Assembly (NCBI RefSeq): GCF_010183535.1
Contig: NC_071329.1
Location: 12,214,001 to 12,278,000, forward strand
DNA: 64,000 nucleotides
Reading direction: 5' to 3'
DNA from: Caenorhabditis remanei
Taxonomy: Eukaryota > Nematoda > Chromadorea > Rhabditida > Rhabditidae
Shown: positions 36,276-50,334 of the stretch, one piece after another
Position numbering within the stretch: position 1 is the first letter of the stretch
Layout: every line of letters starts with the position of its first letter
Notes under the pieces: model-generated
Seen by the model: the letters and a program-made list of their open reading frames with translations, nothing else
What the model was told of the DNA's origin: nothing
Databases searched by the model: none
Made by a program: the position numbers and the translations under genes

Positions 36276-38386
36276 ATGGTCTTCCAATCAAATAGATTTT
36301 ATTGTCTCCTGCTTCTCTCCATTATCTTCTTTATAAATCTCATCTCTGCAGAAGTTTGGAGTGAGATTCCATTGGCTCCGTATAATGTGAAAGTGAGTTG
36401 AAAAAGAGAATGTTTCGGATATTCCATATGTTTTCAGTTAATGTGTCGGCAAGGTCGTCGTTTCTCGAAAGCAGCTCAAGCGACGAATCAATGTCCGACG
36501 TCTTCAACTTCTTGTGGATACTTTGAATTTTCGAGCGGTGATCAGAAGAATGGAAATCCAACAACAGGAGTTTATGACTGTGTTGATGGAGGAATTCTTT
36601 CCGAAGATTCTGGAGAAGTTCAAGATTCCGATGATTACATAGGATTCGTATGTTTTCGATATTTTAACAAAGTTATCGGATCTGTCGAATTGAAAAAAAA
36701 CTTGGAAACTAGTTTTGAAAAATGGAGCTAAATAAGAAATTGAACGTTTTCAAAGTCCTGTTTATTATAACTTGAAACACAAACCACGCCTCTCCGAATT
36801 AGGTTTCACATTTTTAAATTTTCAGCCAGGATTCTCTGAAATGTGTGGAGCCATACCGAAATGCACCACAATTCCAGTAGATAAACTCAACCCATCCTTC
36901 ATCAAATATGTTGTTCAAGAGGTACACAATCAATCCTTTCCCACCTTTTAACATTTCCTATATTTCAGTATGACATTAAACTAGAACTCCTGGAGAATAC
37001 TGAAATCCGATTCTGTTGTGCACTTTTCCATTCAACACTCCAGAGATTAGTCACTTCCCCAACGTTTTCTCTTCGTAAGTTATCAGTCAGATTCCTTCCG
37101 AACGTTTGAATTTCAGAAGAAAACTCCGCTCCTCCAGTTAGTTGTCAAGGTAAAACTTGTGCTCCTGGAGCTGTTGGATGCCTTTTACACGCTGTTCATG
37201 AAGAGGAGTATGATGATTATGAAGGTGAGGTCTAACAGAGAAAATGACTTTAAAAAAAAATTGGATTCAGAAGAAGACTCGAAAAACCGATACAAAAGAC
37301 TTGCATTAAACGATTATATTGAAGATGAAGACGATTATGTCAACGCTGTCGAGGTAGATCAACATTATGAGAAATCCATAATTTTATTATTCCGTTTCAG
37401 CTTAACTTTGAAGATACAGATCTCGAATTGATAACCAGAGAACCACCGGTTGAAACCTCGACCAGTACAACTTCGAAACCAACATTACCTAGTTTGAAAT
37501 TGCCAATGTCATTGGGTGAGTTAAAATTGATCTCCCCGAATTCAAGTATATCTGAATTTCTCAGAAGATCTCACCACAACAAAACCAATGACAACTACAA
37601 CAACAACTACTACTCCGAAACCAAAGACTACAACTCCATCTGTTTCATCGAAAAGTAAAACATGGAACACAAAACATACGTATGATGACGGTGAGCTCAT
37701 AGAAATTTTCGAAAAACAATAATTGATTTCAGACGGCCAAGAAGTATTCGAGTTGGAGCCAAAGCAATCCACGTACTGTGTCTATCGTCACTTGAATAAT
37801 GAATTCTATCGATACTGCCTCCTCGTTCACCAATCCCGCGACGGCGATCGTTGTTATCATCATCAAGGTCACACAATCTGCTGCTGCTTCGTAGCTCCAG
37901 ATAAAGAAACTTGTGATCCGACAGAAATGGATTTGATTGTTCCACCACCACCAGCAAATGGAGGAGCCCTCCCTCCACGTGTCATTGTGACAATTCCTCC
38001 ATTTACCACGACTACAACCACCACCACAACGACGACGACAACAGAATCACCATCCACGACGACGACAACTACAACAACTCCAGAACCAACAACGACGACA
38101 CCGGAACCATCGAAATATCCATCATTACCTCCTCAAATCTATCGGCCGAGACCAATTGATCAGATGAAAAAGAGGAAACAAACTCCTAAAAAGTGAGTGT
38201 TTTTCTTTCTAATTCTAGAATATTTCCACCGTTTCCAGATGTCGCGTGGCGTACGTTCGTACCAAATCTGGTTCACGAACCCGTCCAGTTTTGGTTTGTG
38301 AGCCGGCTTCTGCTTCCAACTCATATTTTTACCCAGTTTTTCTTGTTTGCTCAATTGTTTTCTTGTTACAGGTTCCCTTCTTTTGA
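36276..38386 (+). CDS. Secreted or GPI-anchored Thr-rich protein
   Basis: Ten exons: 36276-36392, 36438-36647, 36826-36921, 36969-37074, 37117-37224, 37271-37353, 37401-37515, 37565-37690, 37733-38192 and 38239-38386, all in phase, 522 residues. Signal peptide (SNRFYCLLLLSIIFFINLIS), then a Cys-rich module (CRQGRRFSKAAQATNQC...SCGYFEF...VYDCVDGG...MCGAIPKC, then RFCCALFH), an acidic stretch with a furin-type RYKR site, a Thr/Pro mucin-like linker, a second Cys module (STYCVYRHLNNEFYRYCLLV...RCYHHQGHTICCCF), a run of about 14 Thr, and a hydrophobic C-terminus (YPVFLVCSIVFLLQVPFF) directly before the stop. That end fits a GPI-attachment signal preceded by small residues (EPASASNS). Polyadenylation signal 38389-38394. 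I do not recognise the family; the surface location is inferred. Confidence 0.83.
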
Positions 38387-38914
38387 TTAATAAAATAAAT
38401 AATATATGTCTACCTGGAAACCACGTCACCTCACAGACAAGTGTTCGTTTTCATCTCTTTCATATGGGAGGGATGGTCAGTTGGCATCAAGTTACAAGGA
38501 ACAGAAATGCAAACATTGTTGAAATTCATTCCCGCATTTCTCATTCAGGTATATACTCACCACATCCGTATAGTCTCATCGAGCAAAGTCTTCTTTCATT
38601 TCTTCTGCGATTTCACTTTCTTTCCTTTTTACTTTTCCACAACTTTTTTCCTCAATTCACTCTTTTTCCATAACTTTCTCCAAACTTGCCAAGTATGTTC
38701 CTCGTATATTGAAAGTGTACATACTTTCTCTCTCTCGCTCTCCTCATATGCTACTTTTCGTTCCTCTCTCAACCCATCCATCTAGCTAACCGGTTATTAC
38801 GGTCTTCTCAAATCCACACAAATCCCTGAAGAGTAAAACCGGACCGCGTGCCGTTGTGAAGCAACATCATCGTTTCGCCATTTGGATGCCGTCATTTTCC
38901 ATTTTCAGCATGTT
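38387..38914. other. Intergenic, no gene seen
   Basis: 528 bases with the 3' UTR of the upstream gene (AATAAA 38389-38394) and a TTTTCAG likely trans-splice acceptor just before the start codon at 38915. The 528-base spacing is too long for a typical worm operon. Confidence 0.5.
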
Positions 38915-41095
38915 ATGATGATTCTCAAAGATTTGAATATCTACGCTGCTCAACGTCTTCTTCTTCTTATTTTATTACTAGTTCCCGTTTGGATAGATGC
39001 TCTCATTTCAAGGGTTCGTTTTTTTTTTAATTAGATTAGGAGAAGATATGAAGACTGTTGAATACTCAGGTTACGAAATGAATTTTTGAAAATAACTTCA
39101 GAGTTGAGCGCGTCGATCCTTTGAAATAATTTATAAGCTTACTTGAAAATTTAGTATTAAAAAATTAGAGGAATTTTTGATCCATGGTCGTTGTTTCCTA
39201 TCACATATTATTTTTCTAGATTTCCACGGATTGCGACATTGAATTTGCTGAATCTGCGACAAAACTTGCTTCCGAACACATAACAGATCCGGCAATTGTT
39301 CAATACATTCATGCTGTAATGTCATCATGCAACAAAGCTCCAATCCAAAAAATGGCTGAAACTTCAGTTTTTCTTCTGGAAAAGGGAACAATTACTCCGA
39401 GAGTAATGCATCAAATTCGAGAAATTTATGATAAAATTCAGAAGAAAAAAGAAGGAGAATTGAGCAAGAAAATGAGTCAACTACCACCAGAATTGTACAG
39501 TGTAAGAATGAAAAATTGACTGATCTATTTAAATGGAAAAAAGGAGTTTTCAGACAGCTCAAAAGATCAAGACGATTTCTACCTCTGGAGGGTTGAGTGG
39601 TAACGAAAGAGTTCAACAAATCGAAATGGCTCTGGGAGGTGAGTGAGATCTTTTCTATTGAGAATATTTCATTTCTCATGTTAAGATTACTGTAGATAAT
39701 CTGAAATTTGAAATCCTTTCATGCAAATCTTTTCTAGGTTTTTATTCAGCTCTTCCTTCTTCATATCAAAGACAGATTCTCGAAATTCTCCAGGAATCAC
39801 CTCCAAAACTTGATGGAGCAACATTCGAGCAACCTGAAAAACCAGTGAGTTTATCTGAATGTCTACTAGGGGATTTTAATAATTTTAGATTGATGTGACT
39901 TCACTTCCTCCTTCATTTGCAATTCCAAAAAACACGGAACTCACGGAAAATAAACCGAGATTCATGATTCCGGAAAGACAAGAAAGTCAAGAAGAAGAGA
40001 GACATTTCGAGCAGAAAATCTCTTTTCCAGAAGGTAATTTCGATCGAAACCCGTTATCAAGTTTCCTATTTTCATTCCAGATCCAGTGATGGTTCCACGT
40101 GTTAATATGCCATTCCAGCCACAAGAAAAACGGATTCAAATTCATCCCCAGTCGATCAGTGGAAATCAACAAAATATGCTCTTCCCGGATCTTCCGCCAA
40201 CTAGACCTGTAAGTTCTCATTGCTCCTTCAAATTAAAAAAAAATCCGTTTTTAGATTGAACCCACAATCAGAAACCAAGCAGCTGGTCTCAGAAGTCTTC
40301 TAGAGAATCCAAACTTCGATAGTATCATAAGTTCCATTGTTCAGAAAGGAGCAAAGATTGCAGAAGGTCCATTGCCCCGTACAGTTGGAGCAGTGGATCA
40401 CACGAAAACAGGTCAAAATGAACTTGGAATTCTGAATCCTGCAATGTGGTCAGACGCTGCAAAATTTCTTTCGAGAAGCACTAATTATTTGCCGACTGCT
40501 GTGAGTCATATTCTTGCAATATCTTACGAATTACCTATTTTTAGTTATCAAAGTTCATTGAGAACGGATCACAGAATCTTCCACAAGTTCTGATTCCAAG
40601 TGGAAATCAGATAAGACAATCTCCTACAATCAAAAACTATCAGAGTAAGATTCTTTAGGAATTCAAAAACTACCGATTTCATTTTCAGACTTCCTTCCAT
40701 CTCGTCGCCAAAATGATGGAGCTCTTGATAAATATGACACTCATATCGACCGTTTCGCAACCAATGGTCCAACCAATCCAATAAATATTCAAGGAGATTT
40801 ATCAAGTCTTCGATTGCCTCCAGTTAGTACTACAAATACTGGAAATACTGCTATCCAACCAGCTAAAGTTGACTCTATTGTTGGCGCAATGCCAACAATG
40901 CCACCATCTGCTGGTTATGGAACTTATGCTCCAGCTCCATCTGCTATTATTCCGAAAGTTGTCGAACGAATCCTCTCTCCTGAAGAGATAACTGGATCTT
41001 ATCGGTTCGTTGCAAAAAGAGCAAAAATTGATAAATTCATTGAAAAGTTACAGACAGCAACAAATTCGTCCAATTTACAACGAAAGGCTGTATAA
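38915..41095 (+). CDS. Secreted nematode protein, helical N-terminal domain
   Basis: Nine exons: 38915-39013, 39220-39501, 39554-39638, 39738-39844, 39889-40033, 40081-40208, 40255-40500, 40545-40644 and 40689-41095, all in phase, 532 residues. A signal-anchor-like start (QRLLLLILLLVPVWIDA) precedes a domain of about 100 residues with two cysteines (STDCDIEFAESATKLASE ... AVMSSCNKAPIQKMAETS) and heptad-like helices (RVMHQIREIYDKIQKKKEGE). The remainder is Pro/Gln/Asn-rich and mostly disordered (FQPQEKRIQIHPQSISGN, MPTMPPSAGYGTYAPAPSA) and ends in a basic helix. The N-terminal domain resembles secreted nematode proteins of the DUF148/SXP-RAL-2 type only loosely, and I do not assign it. It is probably extracellular. 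A TTTTCAG likely trans-splice site precedes the start. Confidence 0.8.
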
Positions 41096-41351
41096 TGGAC
41101 AACTTCGAAACGTGAAAATCGATCTAGTCAATGAACAAAGATTGTGATTTTAGAATAACTTACCAAAATTCAAAATAAATGAAGTAAAAAATGACAAAGT
41201 ATCTCAAGAAGAAATTACAAATCAAAAAATCATGGATGGGTACCAGTAACAGAAAATACAAGAAGATTGGTCGAAAAAGGGTTTGGAATGGTTAGGGCAT
41301 TTTCAGAGAACAAGAAAAGGGTAATTATACATGAGAAGGCGAGTAAAACAT

Positions 41352-42184
41352 TCAGCAACAATCGGTGAGATGCTGGTCGACCAGTGGATTTCCAGTGAAC
41401 AGGAAGTACCCGACGGCTTCTCCGACAACAATTGACAAGATCAAATTCATGTTGTATGTCATGACGATGAGCATGAGAGCGTACGCGAGAAGAGCCTGAA
41501 AATATATTCTTTTTTTGTTGTTTAAAATCGAATTTCCTATATCCAACAGTGTTAGTACAATTAGTTTGTGGTAAATAATAAGAATTCGCGTCAGTGCTCT
41601 CAGAGAATATCAAGTAGTGAACATAGATATTTTCCCATCAACAAGGTTTCCGCATATTTGTTGAAAAGTTGATCAACGCTCGGTTTCAAAGCATTTTTTC
41701 AATGAACATTTATTTATTTTTTAAAGTTAATTACAAACCTGAAGACCGTAGAGAGCTCCTTGAGCGAGGCGGTACGAAGTGAATAATCGTCTAGTGAACC
41801 TGAAATTGTTTACATTCTCAAAAGTGAGAGTACTTCTGACTCACCCAGAGAGTTGAACGAGCGGAGCGATGTGAACCGAATCTTCGGAAATCGTGTCACC
41901 TCCACTATTCTGTGGATTCGTGATGGATGCTTCGGCATGTCTTTGTTGTCTCTTTTGATTATTCCAGACGGCAAGGAAGTAACGGAATGATTTGATGGCT
42001 TCGTAGAGAATGCACAGAAGGAAGCTGATGAGCATGGAAACTGCCATTCCTGTAAATTTATTCATTTTTGCTAGTTTTTTAAAGCTTAAAAATATAATTT
42101 CTCACCAGAAAACGATCCAGTTTTCCACCAGCTGAAGAGAATTTTCTCTCTTTCACCGAAATGCAGAGACATATCCATGTCCAT
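41352..42184 (-). CDS. CTR-family high-affinity copper transporter
   Basis: Four exons, 42106-42184, 41845-42049, 41739-41799 and 41352-41495 (stop 41352-41354), all in phase, 162 residues. A TTTACAG likely trans-splice site lies right before the start. The extracellular N-terminus is short with a Met cluster (MDMDMSLHFG). TM1 is GMAVSMLISFLLCILYEAIK, the cytoplasmic loop is about 60 residues, TM2 holds the MxxxM selectivity motif (LLAYALMLIVMTYNMNLILS), and TM3 has the GxxxG helix-packing motif (VVGEAVGYFLF). The C-terminus ends in a CC pair, the usual metal-exchange Cys motif. CTR proteins form trimers that import Cu(I) at the plasma membrane. C. elegans F31E8.4 is the remembered positional counterpart. 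No odd features. Confidence 0.94.
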
Positions 42185-45100
42185 CGCCTGTAAATCAATA
42201 CTGATGTTTCCGGTGAAAGAAAGCGAAAAGAGCACAGAGAGACACAGCTAGACGAGGTTGATGATTAGATAGCAGGATGTTTGTTTGCATTTGTCGAACG
42301 TGTCACATGAAGTTCGACATAAGAAAGTCGTTCCAACAAAAAAATCACGAAAAGAGAGTAAAAATCAATGGAAAAGTAGGAAAAGTGAAGGATGAAGGGG
42401 TTAGGTTGGTCAGTGTACGAGAGAAATGTTTGAATTCTTTCATCGTGTCGATTTACGAGAGACACACTCCGAGTCATTCGTCGTCTGCGTCTCTCTGCTT
42501 CAGCGTGACGAAGCACCTGCTCTAGTCAGGAAAAAGACAGAATGGAATGTGGGAAAAGTTCAATAAAACATGGTGGGAGAATGATTCAATTAAAACAAAG
42601 ATAGAAAATCAGACTGTCGGAGGATTGACTATCTTTTTTGAGCAATACTCCTGTCGCGAAAACTTTGTTGTTACTCGTGGTCTATATTCAAAGCCTAAAG
42701 TTTTACAATTTACTAGGGAAGGATCCCAAGTCAAGATGGAGTTACGGGTCGGGACCTATATTGTTGGAAAGGAAATCGGCTGGGATTTCCAAAACAAGTT
42801 TCAAATTTTGCTAAACGCCTATAGGAATCGAGAAAATTGAGCTCAAAGTTCAGCTCTGATCTCGATTCTTAACCATATAAATCGATCGAGTGGGGGCTTA
42901 GCGCGAGCTACTTTCTTCTCTCCCCAGATAATCCACGTTTTCCAACGGTTGGATGGTCAGGTGGGTAAGAGGTTGGGTTGGGGAGCAAGTGGTCAGGGTT
43001 CGGTTCCTCTACACGCTATTCGTTTTTTTTCTTTTTTCTTTTTTGATTTTCTTCTTTTCTGGAAATACATTTTATATATTTTGTGGTTCTTCAAAAAAAA
43101 GTTTGTTCCTCTTTTTTTGATTGAAGTATAGAAAGAGCTTATTTCAGAAATTCGCAAACAATTTTGCGAAAACTACTTCTGTGTATTTGTTAGGCTTTTA
43201 TTAAAACACATGAAGAACCACAAAATAGATAAAATGTATTTCCAGAAAAGAAGAAAATCAAAAAAGAAAAAAGAAAAAAAAACGAATAGCGTCTAGAGAA
43301 ACCGAACCCTGACCACTTGCTCCCCAACCCAACCTCTTACCCACCTGACCATCCAACCGTTGGAAAACGTGGATTATCTGGGGAGAGAAGAAAGTAGCTC
43401 GCGCTAAGCCCCCACTCGATCGATTTATATGGTTAAGAATCGAGATCAGAGCTGAACTTTGAGCTCAATTTTCTCGATTCCTATAGGCGTTTAGCAAAAT
43501 TTGAAACTTGTTTTGGAAATCCCAGCCGATTTCCTTTCCAACAATATAGGTCTCGACCCGTAACTCCATCTTGACTCGGGATCCTTCCCTAGTTAGAAGT
43601 CTGAAAAGGATCAATTGCTTTTGGAAGAAAAAACATTGATGAGTTTGGTTTTCTGATTCTAAAGTCGATGAACGGTCTAGCATATTTCATTGCCTGCTCA
43701 CATTACTGTAATTAAATGAGGTACTGTAACTGTCACCCCCAATCATTATAATTCACAACTTCTTCCCCTATTCTCAACAAGTTTCCTCATTGACCGAGTG
43801 GTCTAATCCAATTAAACAAAAGATAATCCAAAGTATACCGTCTGTTGCTCCAAGAGACTACGAATACAATTGTTTTTGTAGGTGTCTGTGAAGGCGGCAC
43901 ATGTTTTATTCTTACCATTAGTGCAATGTTTGCTCAATTCATTAGTTTTATTGCTACGCATCCCAATCAGAAAAGAAGAAATGTCTGTCAAAAGATTACG
44001 AAAGGAAACGACGAATGTTCACCAGACGCACTTACTCTATCCACTAATCCCCTGCATACAGTTTTTGAAAATACGTTTATCGGTTCGCCGCTCTTTCTCT
44101 CTCCACACCTGCATACATGAGTTCAAGTGGGAACCAATGGATTTAATGCTAAAAGAAGATGATGATCGAGATGAAAAGAGGGTCAACAAGGGGCTCCCGC
44201 ATTTCGGCCTTTTAATTAACCGATTTTATGATAATTCGAAAAATGGGAACACCTGAATAACGATTTAGATGAGGTATTTTTTCATTTCTAAACTGTCCTG
44301 AATAAAAGCGATGTGAAACAGTTTCTAGTTGTTATCTATTCTTTTTTTAAACTTTCAGCGGTTTTTTTTAGAATACAACCGTCAGCCACCAAGAGCCATC
44401 AAGAAGTATTACCATATATCTATAAAAAACAACGAATGTCATCTGGAAATTCTGGAAATTCATCATTCAAACGACGCATCATGTCGCAACTTAAGCAGAA
44501 GAACCAATCTACCACAGGTCTTGAAAATTTCGGGTACATCGAATGAAGAAAACTGTACATTTACTCAAGCTTGAAAATGGACTCCGAGACTTAAAGATTT
44601 CAGCAAGTTGAATACATTTTTAGAGGAATTTGGCAAGAAACTAAATGGAATGATTGAGTGATTAAGTGATTCTTGGATGAGAACTGTTTGTTCAAAAAAC
44701 TCTATAGTGCTTTCAGATATATCAAGCCCTCACAACCCGGCCCAATCCACTGGCATTTCTCCATTCTTTCGATATCTCATTTCTTCTATTTCCACACCAA
44801 TTTATCTTCAAAACATCTTCTCATTAAATCTTGTTTTCAAACTATATAGCATTTCATACGAATAATTAACTATCGATGAGCCGTCAAAACATCCTCCAGA
44901 TTGTAGACAATCAGAGCTTCAATACGACTACTAAAGCTGCTTCCACGGTAGGGAAATCCGTCAACTAATTGGGAATAATTGCTCTCTATATTTTTGTTAT
45001 GTATTGTGAGGGTGGGTGTTTTGACACAAGACACGATGAAGTAATAATTCTGAAGATGATGATGATGATGTTATTGCTCACCGCTGGATACTTTCTTGCG

Positions 45101-46692
45101 GTGAGTAAGAAGACAATGGATAAGTCAGAAGGTGTCAAATGTTCAAAGTGCCCAGAAGGAAAGCGTTAATTAAGTGTGAATCCATAAACGGAAGCTACTT
45201 TTTTCATTGTGTTCTTTGTTTTACTTTTGATGACGTGGCAACTTGTTCATTTTGCACAGTAGGGTCTCTCAACTCCATTAGTAATAAGTTAGGGGAAGCT
45301 GTATGTCTACTCAACATAATAAGTTAAAAGCCTTCTAGCGCTTCGGCCGTCTATAATGCAATAATAGTCGTCTTCTTCGTCTTCGTCTTCTGCTCAATTT
45401 CTTCGTTTAGTTCATTTTCCTTTTTGAAGATATACAGTGATAGTGTGGGAGGGAAACAAGTTGTTAGAAGTGGTGAACATCTGTGGAAAGGTTCAAATTG
45501 CTCATTGCACAATGACCATTACCCTCCGAGTGTATTCTCAACATGTTCACACTTATTATGAGCGTCTCAATCGTATTGTATTGTAACAAAAACACGTAAT
45601 TAGGGAATGATGAGATGGGGGGAAAGGTCGGCTGAGGTGACAAGAATATATACCCGGATACAAGTGAAAACAACTGGATTATTCATTTGGATTGCAATTT
45701 AGATCACACTTTCAGAAAAGTGGTGAAGCTCTGTTGCTACCGTAAGACTTAAAACAAAGAGGTTACATAAAAAAGAAAGAATCCAGCGAGAACAACTTGA
45801 AAATGTATCTCTGTGTCACAATGCCCCGTCTCAAGGATGTTATTAATTATCGAATTTAACAAAAAAGTTGTTCGAAGAAGAACATTTTCGTGGATCTGAA
45901 AAATAGTAAAACAAAACCCAAAATTACTCACTACTGTTCTTTTCAGGATACCAACAAGGGAAATTTTTAGTTATAGAACTGGAATCTCAATTTTCTTTTT
46001 CAGAATTCCAATTTATTTCTGTAGCTTTCTCACAAGAAACTGAAACTTTAAACTTTTCAATCTACTACAATTGTAGCAGAGGACTCGATATCCAGCATCC
46101 TCAGCCTTTCTTTACCAAATGTTTCCTTGAATTTGAGTAAATATTCTGTGACATTTCACTTAGTTTCTCGCAATTCTAATCCCATTTTTTCGTAACATCG
46201 TGCTCTCTGTGAAACCTGACGTAATCGTGGAGATGACTAAAAATGTATGTGCCTTCTGATTTTGACTTAAATCCCTTTTGATTTCCCATTTTTCACCATT
46301 AAAACATTACTATGCGTCCTTCGTTTTCTGACGAATTCGATATGTTTTGTAGTACCGGATTACAGATGAGGAAATTCAGAAAGACACCTTCTTTTTTTGA
46401 CGTCTCCACTCTCATCAAGTAGTTGTTTACCCTATTCCGCCTACTACAACTTTGCCCAAGGCTATACTGTCATTCATAATCATTATCTCTCTCATCAACT
46501 CTTTTTTATTCTTCCTCTTATTCACCACTTTCCTCTTCTACTATAGAGCCCTTCCCCTCTTCTATTCGCCGACTCCGCCCACTCTGACGACGTCGGATGC
46601 TCCGCCCACTCTTAAGTCTCCTACAGAACAATATTACCGAGTTACCCCATTTTCACACTCTGCTCAATACGAAAAGTTCCCAAAAAGGCTTC
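42185..46692. other. 4.5 kb without a recognised gene
   Basis: Between the CTR gene and tab-1. It contains an 880 bp foldback element (listed separately) and otherwise AT-rich DNA. A short trinucleotide CTT-like stretch lies near 45370-45390. A signal-peptide-like start, MMMMLLLTAGYFLA at 45062-45103 followed by an excellent donor, has no partner exon that I can find. The region is presumably regulatory for tab-1. Confidence 0.55.
42713..43592. mobile_element. 880 bp foldback transposon, PIF/Harbinger-like
   Basis: Two arms of about 380 bases (42713-43091 and 43213-43592) are near-perfect inverted copies around a 120-base spacer. Outer ends read CTAGGGAAGGATCC and its complement, flanked on both sides by TTA (42710-42712 and 43593-43595), a three-base target duplication as in PIF/Harbinger elements. 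The arms differ at few positions (for example A/G at the 16th base and G/A in GGGTCGGGACC), so insertion is fairly recent. No transposase is encoded, so it is non-autonomous. Each arm carries a tRNA-like segment (see findings). Confidence 0.88.
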
Positions 46693-47904
<1,212 letters not shown>

Positions 47905-48330
47905 ATGAAATTAAATACATTTCCACCGGTAACTTATATCTTTCATGATAACTTCCTCATTCTATTGATCTTTTTGACTTTTTTCTCAAATAAAGAACAC
48001 TCGACTCTCAATGTTCTCATCATATCAAAACGATATTTTAGAAGTCACTTGTCAGATTAGTTTTTCAGGTTCTAGATAATAGTTGTTTTTCAATGAAAAA
48101 GATGTTGAAAACAAACATAGTAAATCGGAAGAAAGTGTCTTGATTTACGAAAGGGTTTCAGGGAATATAAGAGACCAGAATCTGATCATCAGATATTGGA
48201 TCAAAAACATTTGGAATGTCATTTCGACACTTCAAGACAACCGAGGCCCTCTTTTCGGATAAATTATTGTCTGGTACATTTATTTCTTCATTAAAAAGTT
48301 ATCCGATTCATAGGAATGAAGCAGATAAAA
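47905..48330. other. Convergent 3' region
   Basis: 426 bases between the stops of tab-1 and the next minus-strand gene. It holds the tab-1 AATAAA at 47989-47994. Confidence 0.5.
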
Positions 48331-50334
48331 CTATTCAAAATGAGTGAACTGGCAAGTTCCGAAGTTCCACATGTTGATACTTCTACTCGTCGAATGATCG
48401 GTCCACAAGAGTGGACGCTGAAAAAATGAAAATAGAAAATAGAAAAACAAGACACATTTGAGATATACCGAATCCATAGAAATTTCGCATCCAGGAGCCT
48501 TAATAACGTGAAGTCTGAAAAAGTTTTTTTGAATATCCTTGATGTTGAACTGGTCATGGTAAATCGGACTTCCTTGTGTTTCTCCGTACAGCATATCGAC
48601 CTGAAAATGGATTCTTTATATAGGATAAATTCACAAAATTACCAATGTGCTCTCTTTTCCAGCAACTCTAAAAGTGAACTTTGTTAGTTCATTGACTCCT
48701 GGAAGAGGATGAGCTTCATCTAAAAATTGGAGGGTTTAAGTGAAAGAGATTGTAATATTCTACCAGATTCCGGGCTGATATAAAATCCTTCGTTTAGAAA
48801 GAAGTCAACCATTTCCGAGAGAGGCGCACTCTTATAATCTTCCATTCTTTTATCTGAGAACCACAAACGGAACCAATGACATTTTTCAACATTCAGAGTG
48901 AACCTTTTGAACGCTTTTCCAGACCATTGAGTATTCTGAAGATGACTGAGACGATAAATTGTCGAAATAAACGAAATTTTACCGGAAAATTGACAGTATA
49001 TGATCCAACAGAAACCTTCTGAAACATTGCATTCGTTGGTTTCCGTCTCCCACCGGCTCTCCATCCGACAACTGGTTCACAAGACTTCACAAGATTTCCA
49101 ATTTTTTTGTCAGTCCATGTTTTGTCTTTTAAGTACTGAAAAAGAACTTTAGGAGAATCAATCTCCGTGTTAATAAAATTTTGAAAATATTTCAGCAGTA
49201 TATCGCAGAGTCCAAGTGTACCAGTTAGCAAGAAAATATTTTGCATAGATTGGAAAAGTAAGAAACGCATTTAGAATGCTCGTTTTCGAGGAAAGATTTT
49301 CCTACTCAATCGAACTCACAGCAAGCAAATCAATCGACTTCGGAGTTTTTCGAGATTTAACAGGAGGAAGATAATCAGTTGGACTGAGCGATGAATTCCA
49401 CGCAGAGCCGTCATCGAACCATTTAGGATAATTATCTGGAGTCTTTTTGACTCCTTCTCGGAAAATTGGATAGAATTCTCCTCCGATTTTGTTGATTTGA
49501 CACATACGACTGAAAAAAAGTATAGGAGATAAAAAATCAATTAGTTGTAAAGTGAAACCTGTTTGTCAAAATGAGTAACTCCTTGCCCGTCAAATCAAAA
49601 CCAAAAGTGATTCCTTTCTTGCTCTCTTCCATGAATTCAGAATGAGATTCTGGTTCAGAATTCAACACCTAAACCTCTAATTTGGCTGAAAATATAAGAG
49701 TTTCTGAATAACTTACACGCAGTTTCGATTGACGATTGTTATCTATTTCAAACTCCAAACGGTTTTTCATCCAGAACTTTGACTCTTCTGCACCGCCCTC
49801 TTTCTTCAAAATAATCTTCTTGGCGTGTGGATAGAATTTGGCATATTCTTTCTCGCACATATCCTCTTCGGAAGTTTTGAAATTCAACGCTTGGTTGTAT
49901 GATTGTTCCGTAATTGGACAGACGTAGATTCTGAAACAGTAATTTAGAGCTGAGAAAAGGAGAAATAATTGAAACTTACGCATGACAGTATTTCGGTGGC
50001 CATGTTGAAACATAAAAGATCCCATTTTCGAGATCGTGCTGATTGATTTTCCAAACTGACGCCCATGTTGGACGGTAGTTTTCTCTAAAAACAACAGGTT
50101 GAAAGTCGCTTTTCAACATTCAACTGCTTACAAATTGCTCGTTTGAACTTGATATTCTCCGTGAAGGATTGAAACTGGTTCATCAGTTGGAATTTCAATA
50201 TCACCACCATTAGGGATAATGGCCGGGGCTCCGGCAACTGCGAGAAACAGTCCCTGAAAAGAAATCAGTTTGATTGGAACATTAACAATTGGCAAACTTA
50301 CACAAGCTTTGAAAATCAAACTCGTTTTCATCAT
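48331..50334 (-). CDS. Secreted protein of unknown function
   Basis: About eleven small exons from 50302-50334 and 50132-50253 down to the last one ending at 48331 (stop TAG 48331-48333). Every join I read keeps phase, and the product is roughly 440-460 residues. The N-terminus MMKTSLIFKACGLFLAVAGA is a signal peptide. The chain then reads VCPITEQSYNQALNFKTSEE, KFWMKNRLEFEIDNNRQSK, ITFGFDLTGKELLILTN, YLKDKTWTDKKIGNLVKSC, HWFRLWFSDKRMEDYKS, DMLYGETQGSPIYHDQF and MWNFGTCQFTHFE. Even spacing of aromatic residues and a few cysteines suggests a beta-rich extracellular fold. I do not recognise the family and assign no function. It lies tail-to-tail with tab-1. Confidence 0.8.

Noticed and set aside
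43785..43860. Possible tRNA-Leu (GACCGAGTGGTCTAATCC)
   Set aside because: Resembles a D arm only; no matching acceptor stem or B box downstream.
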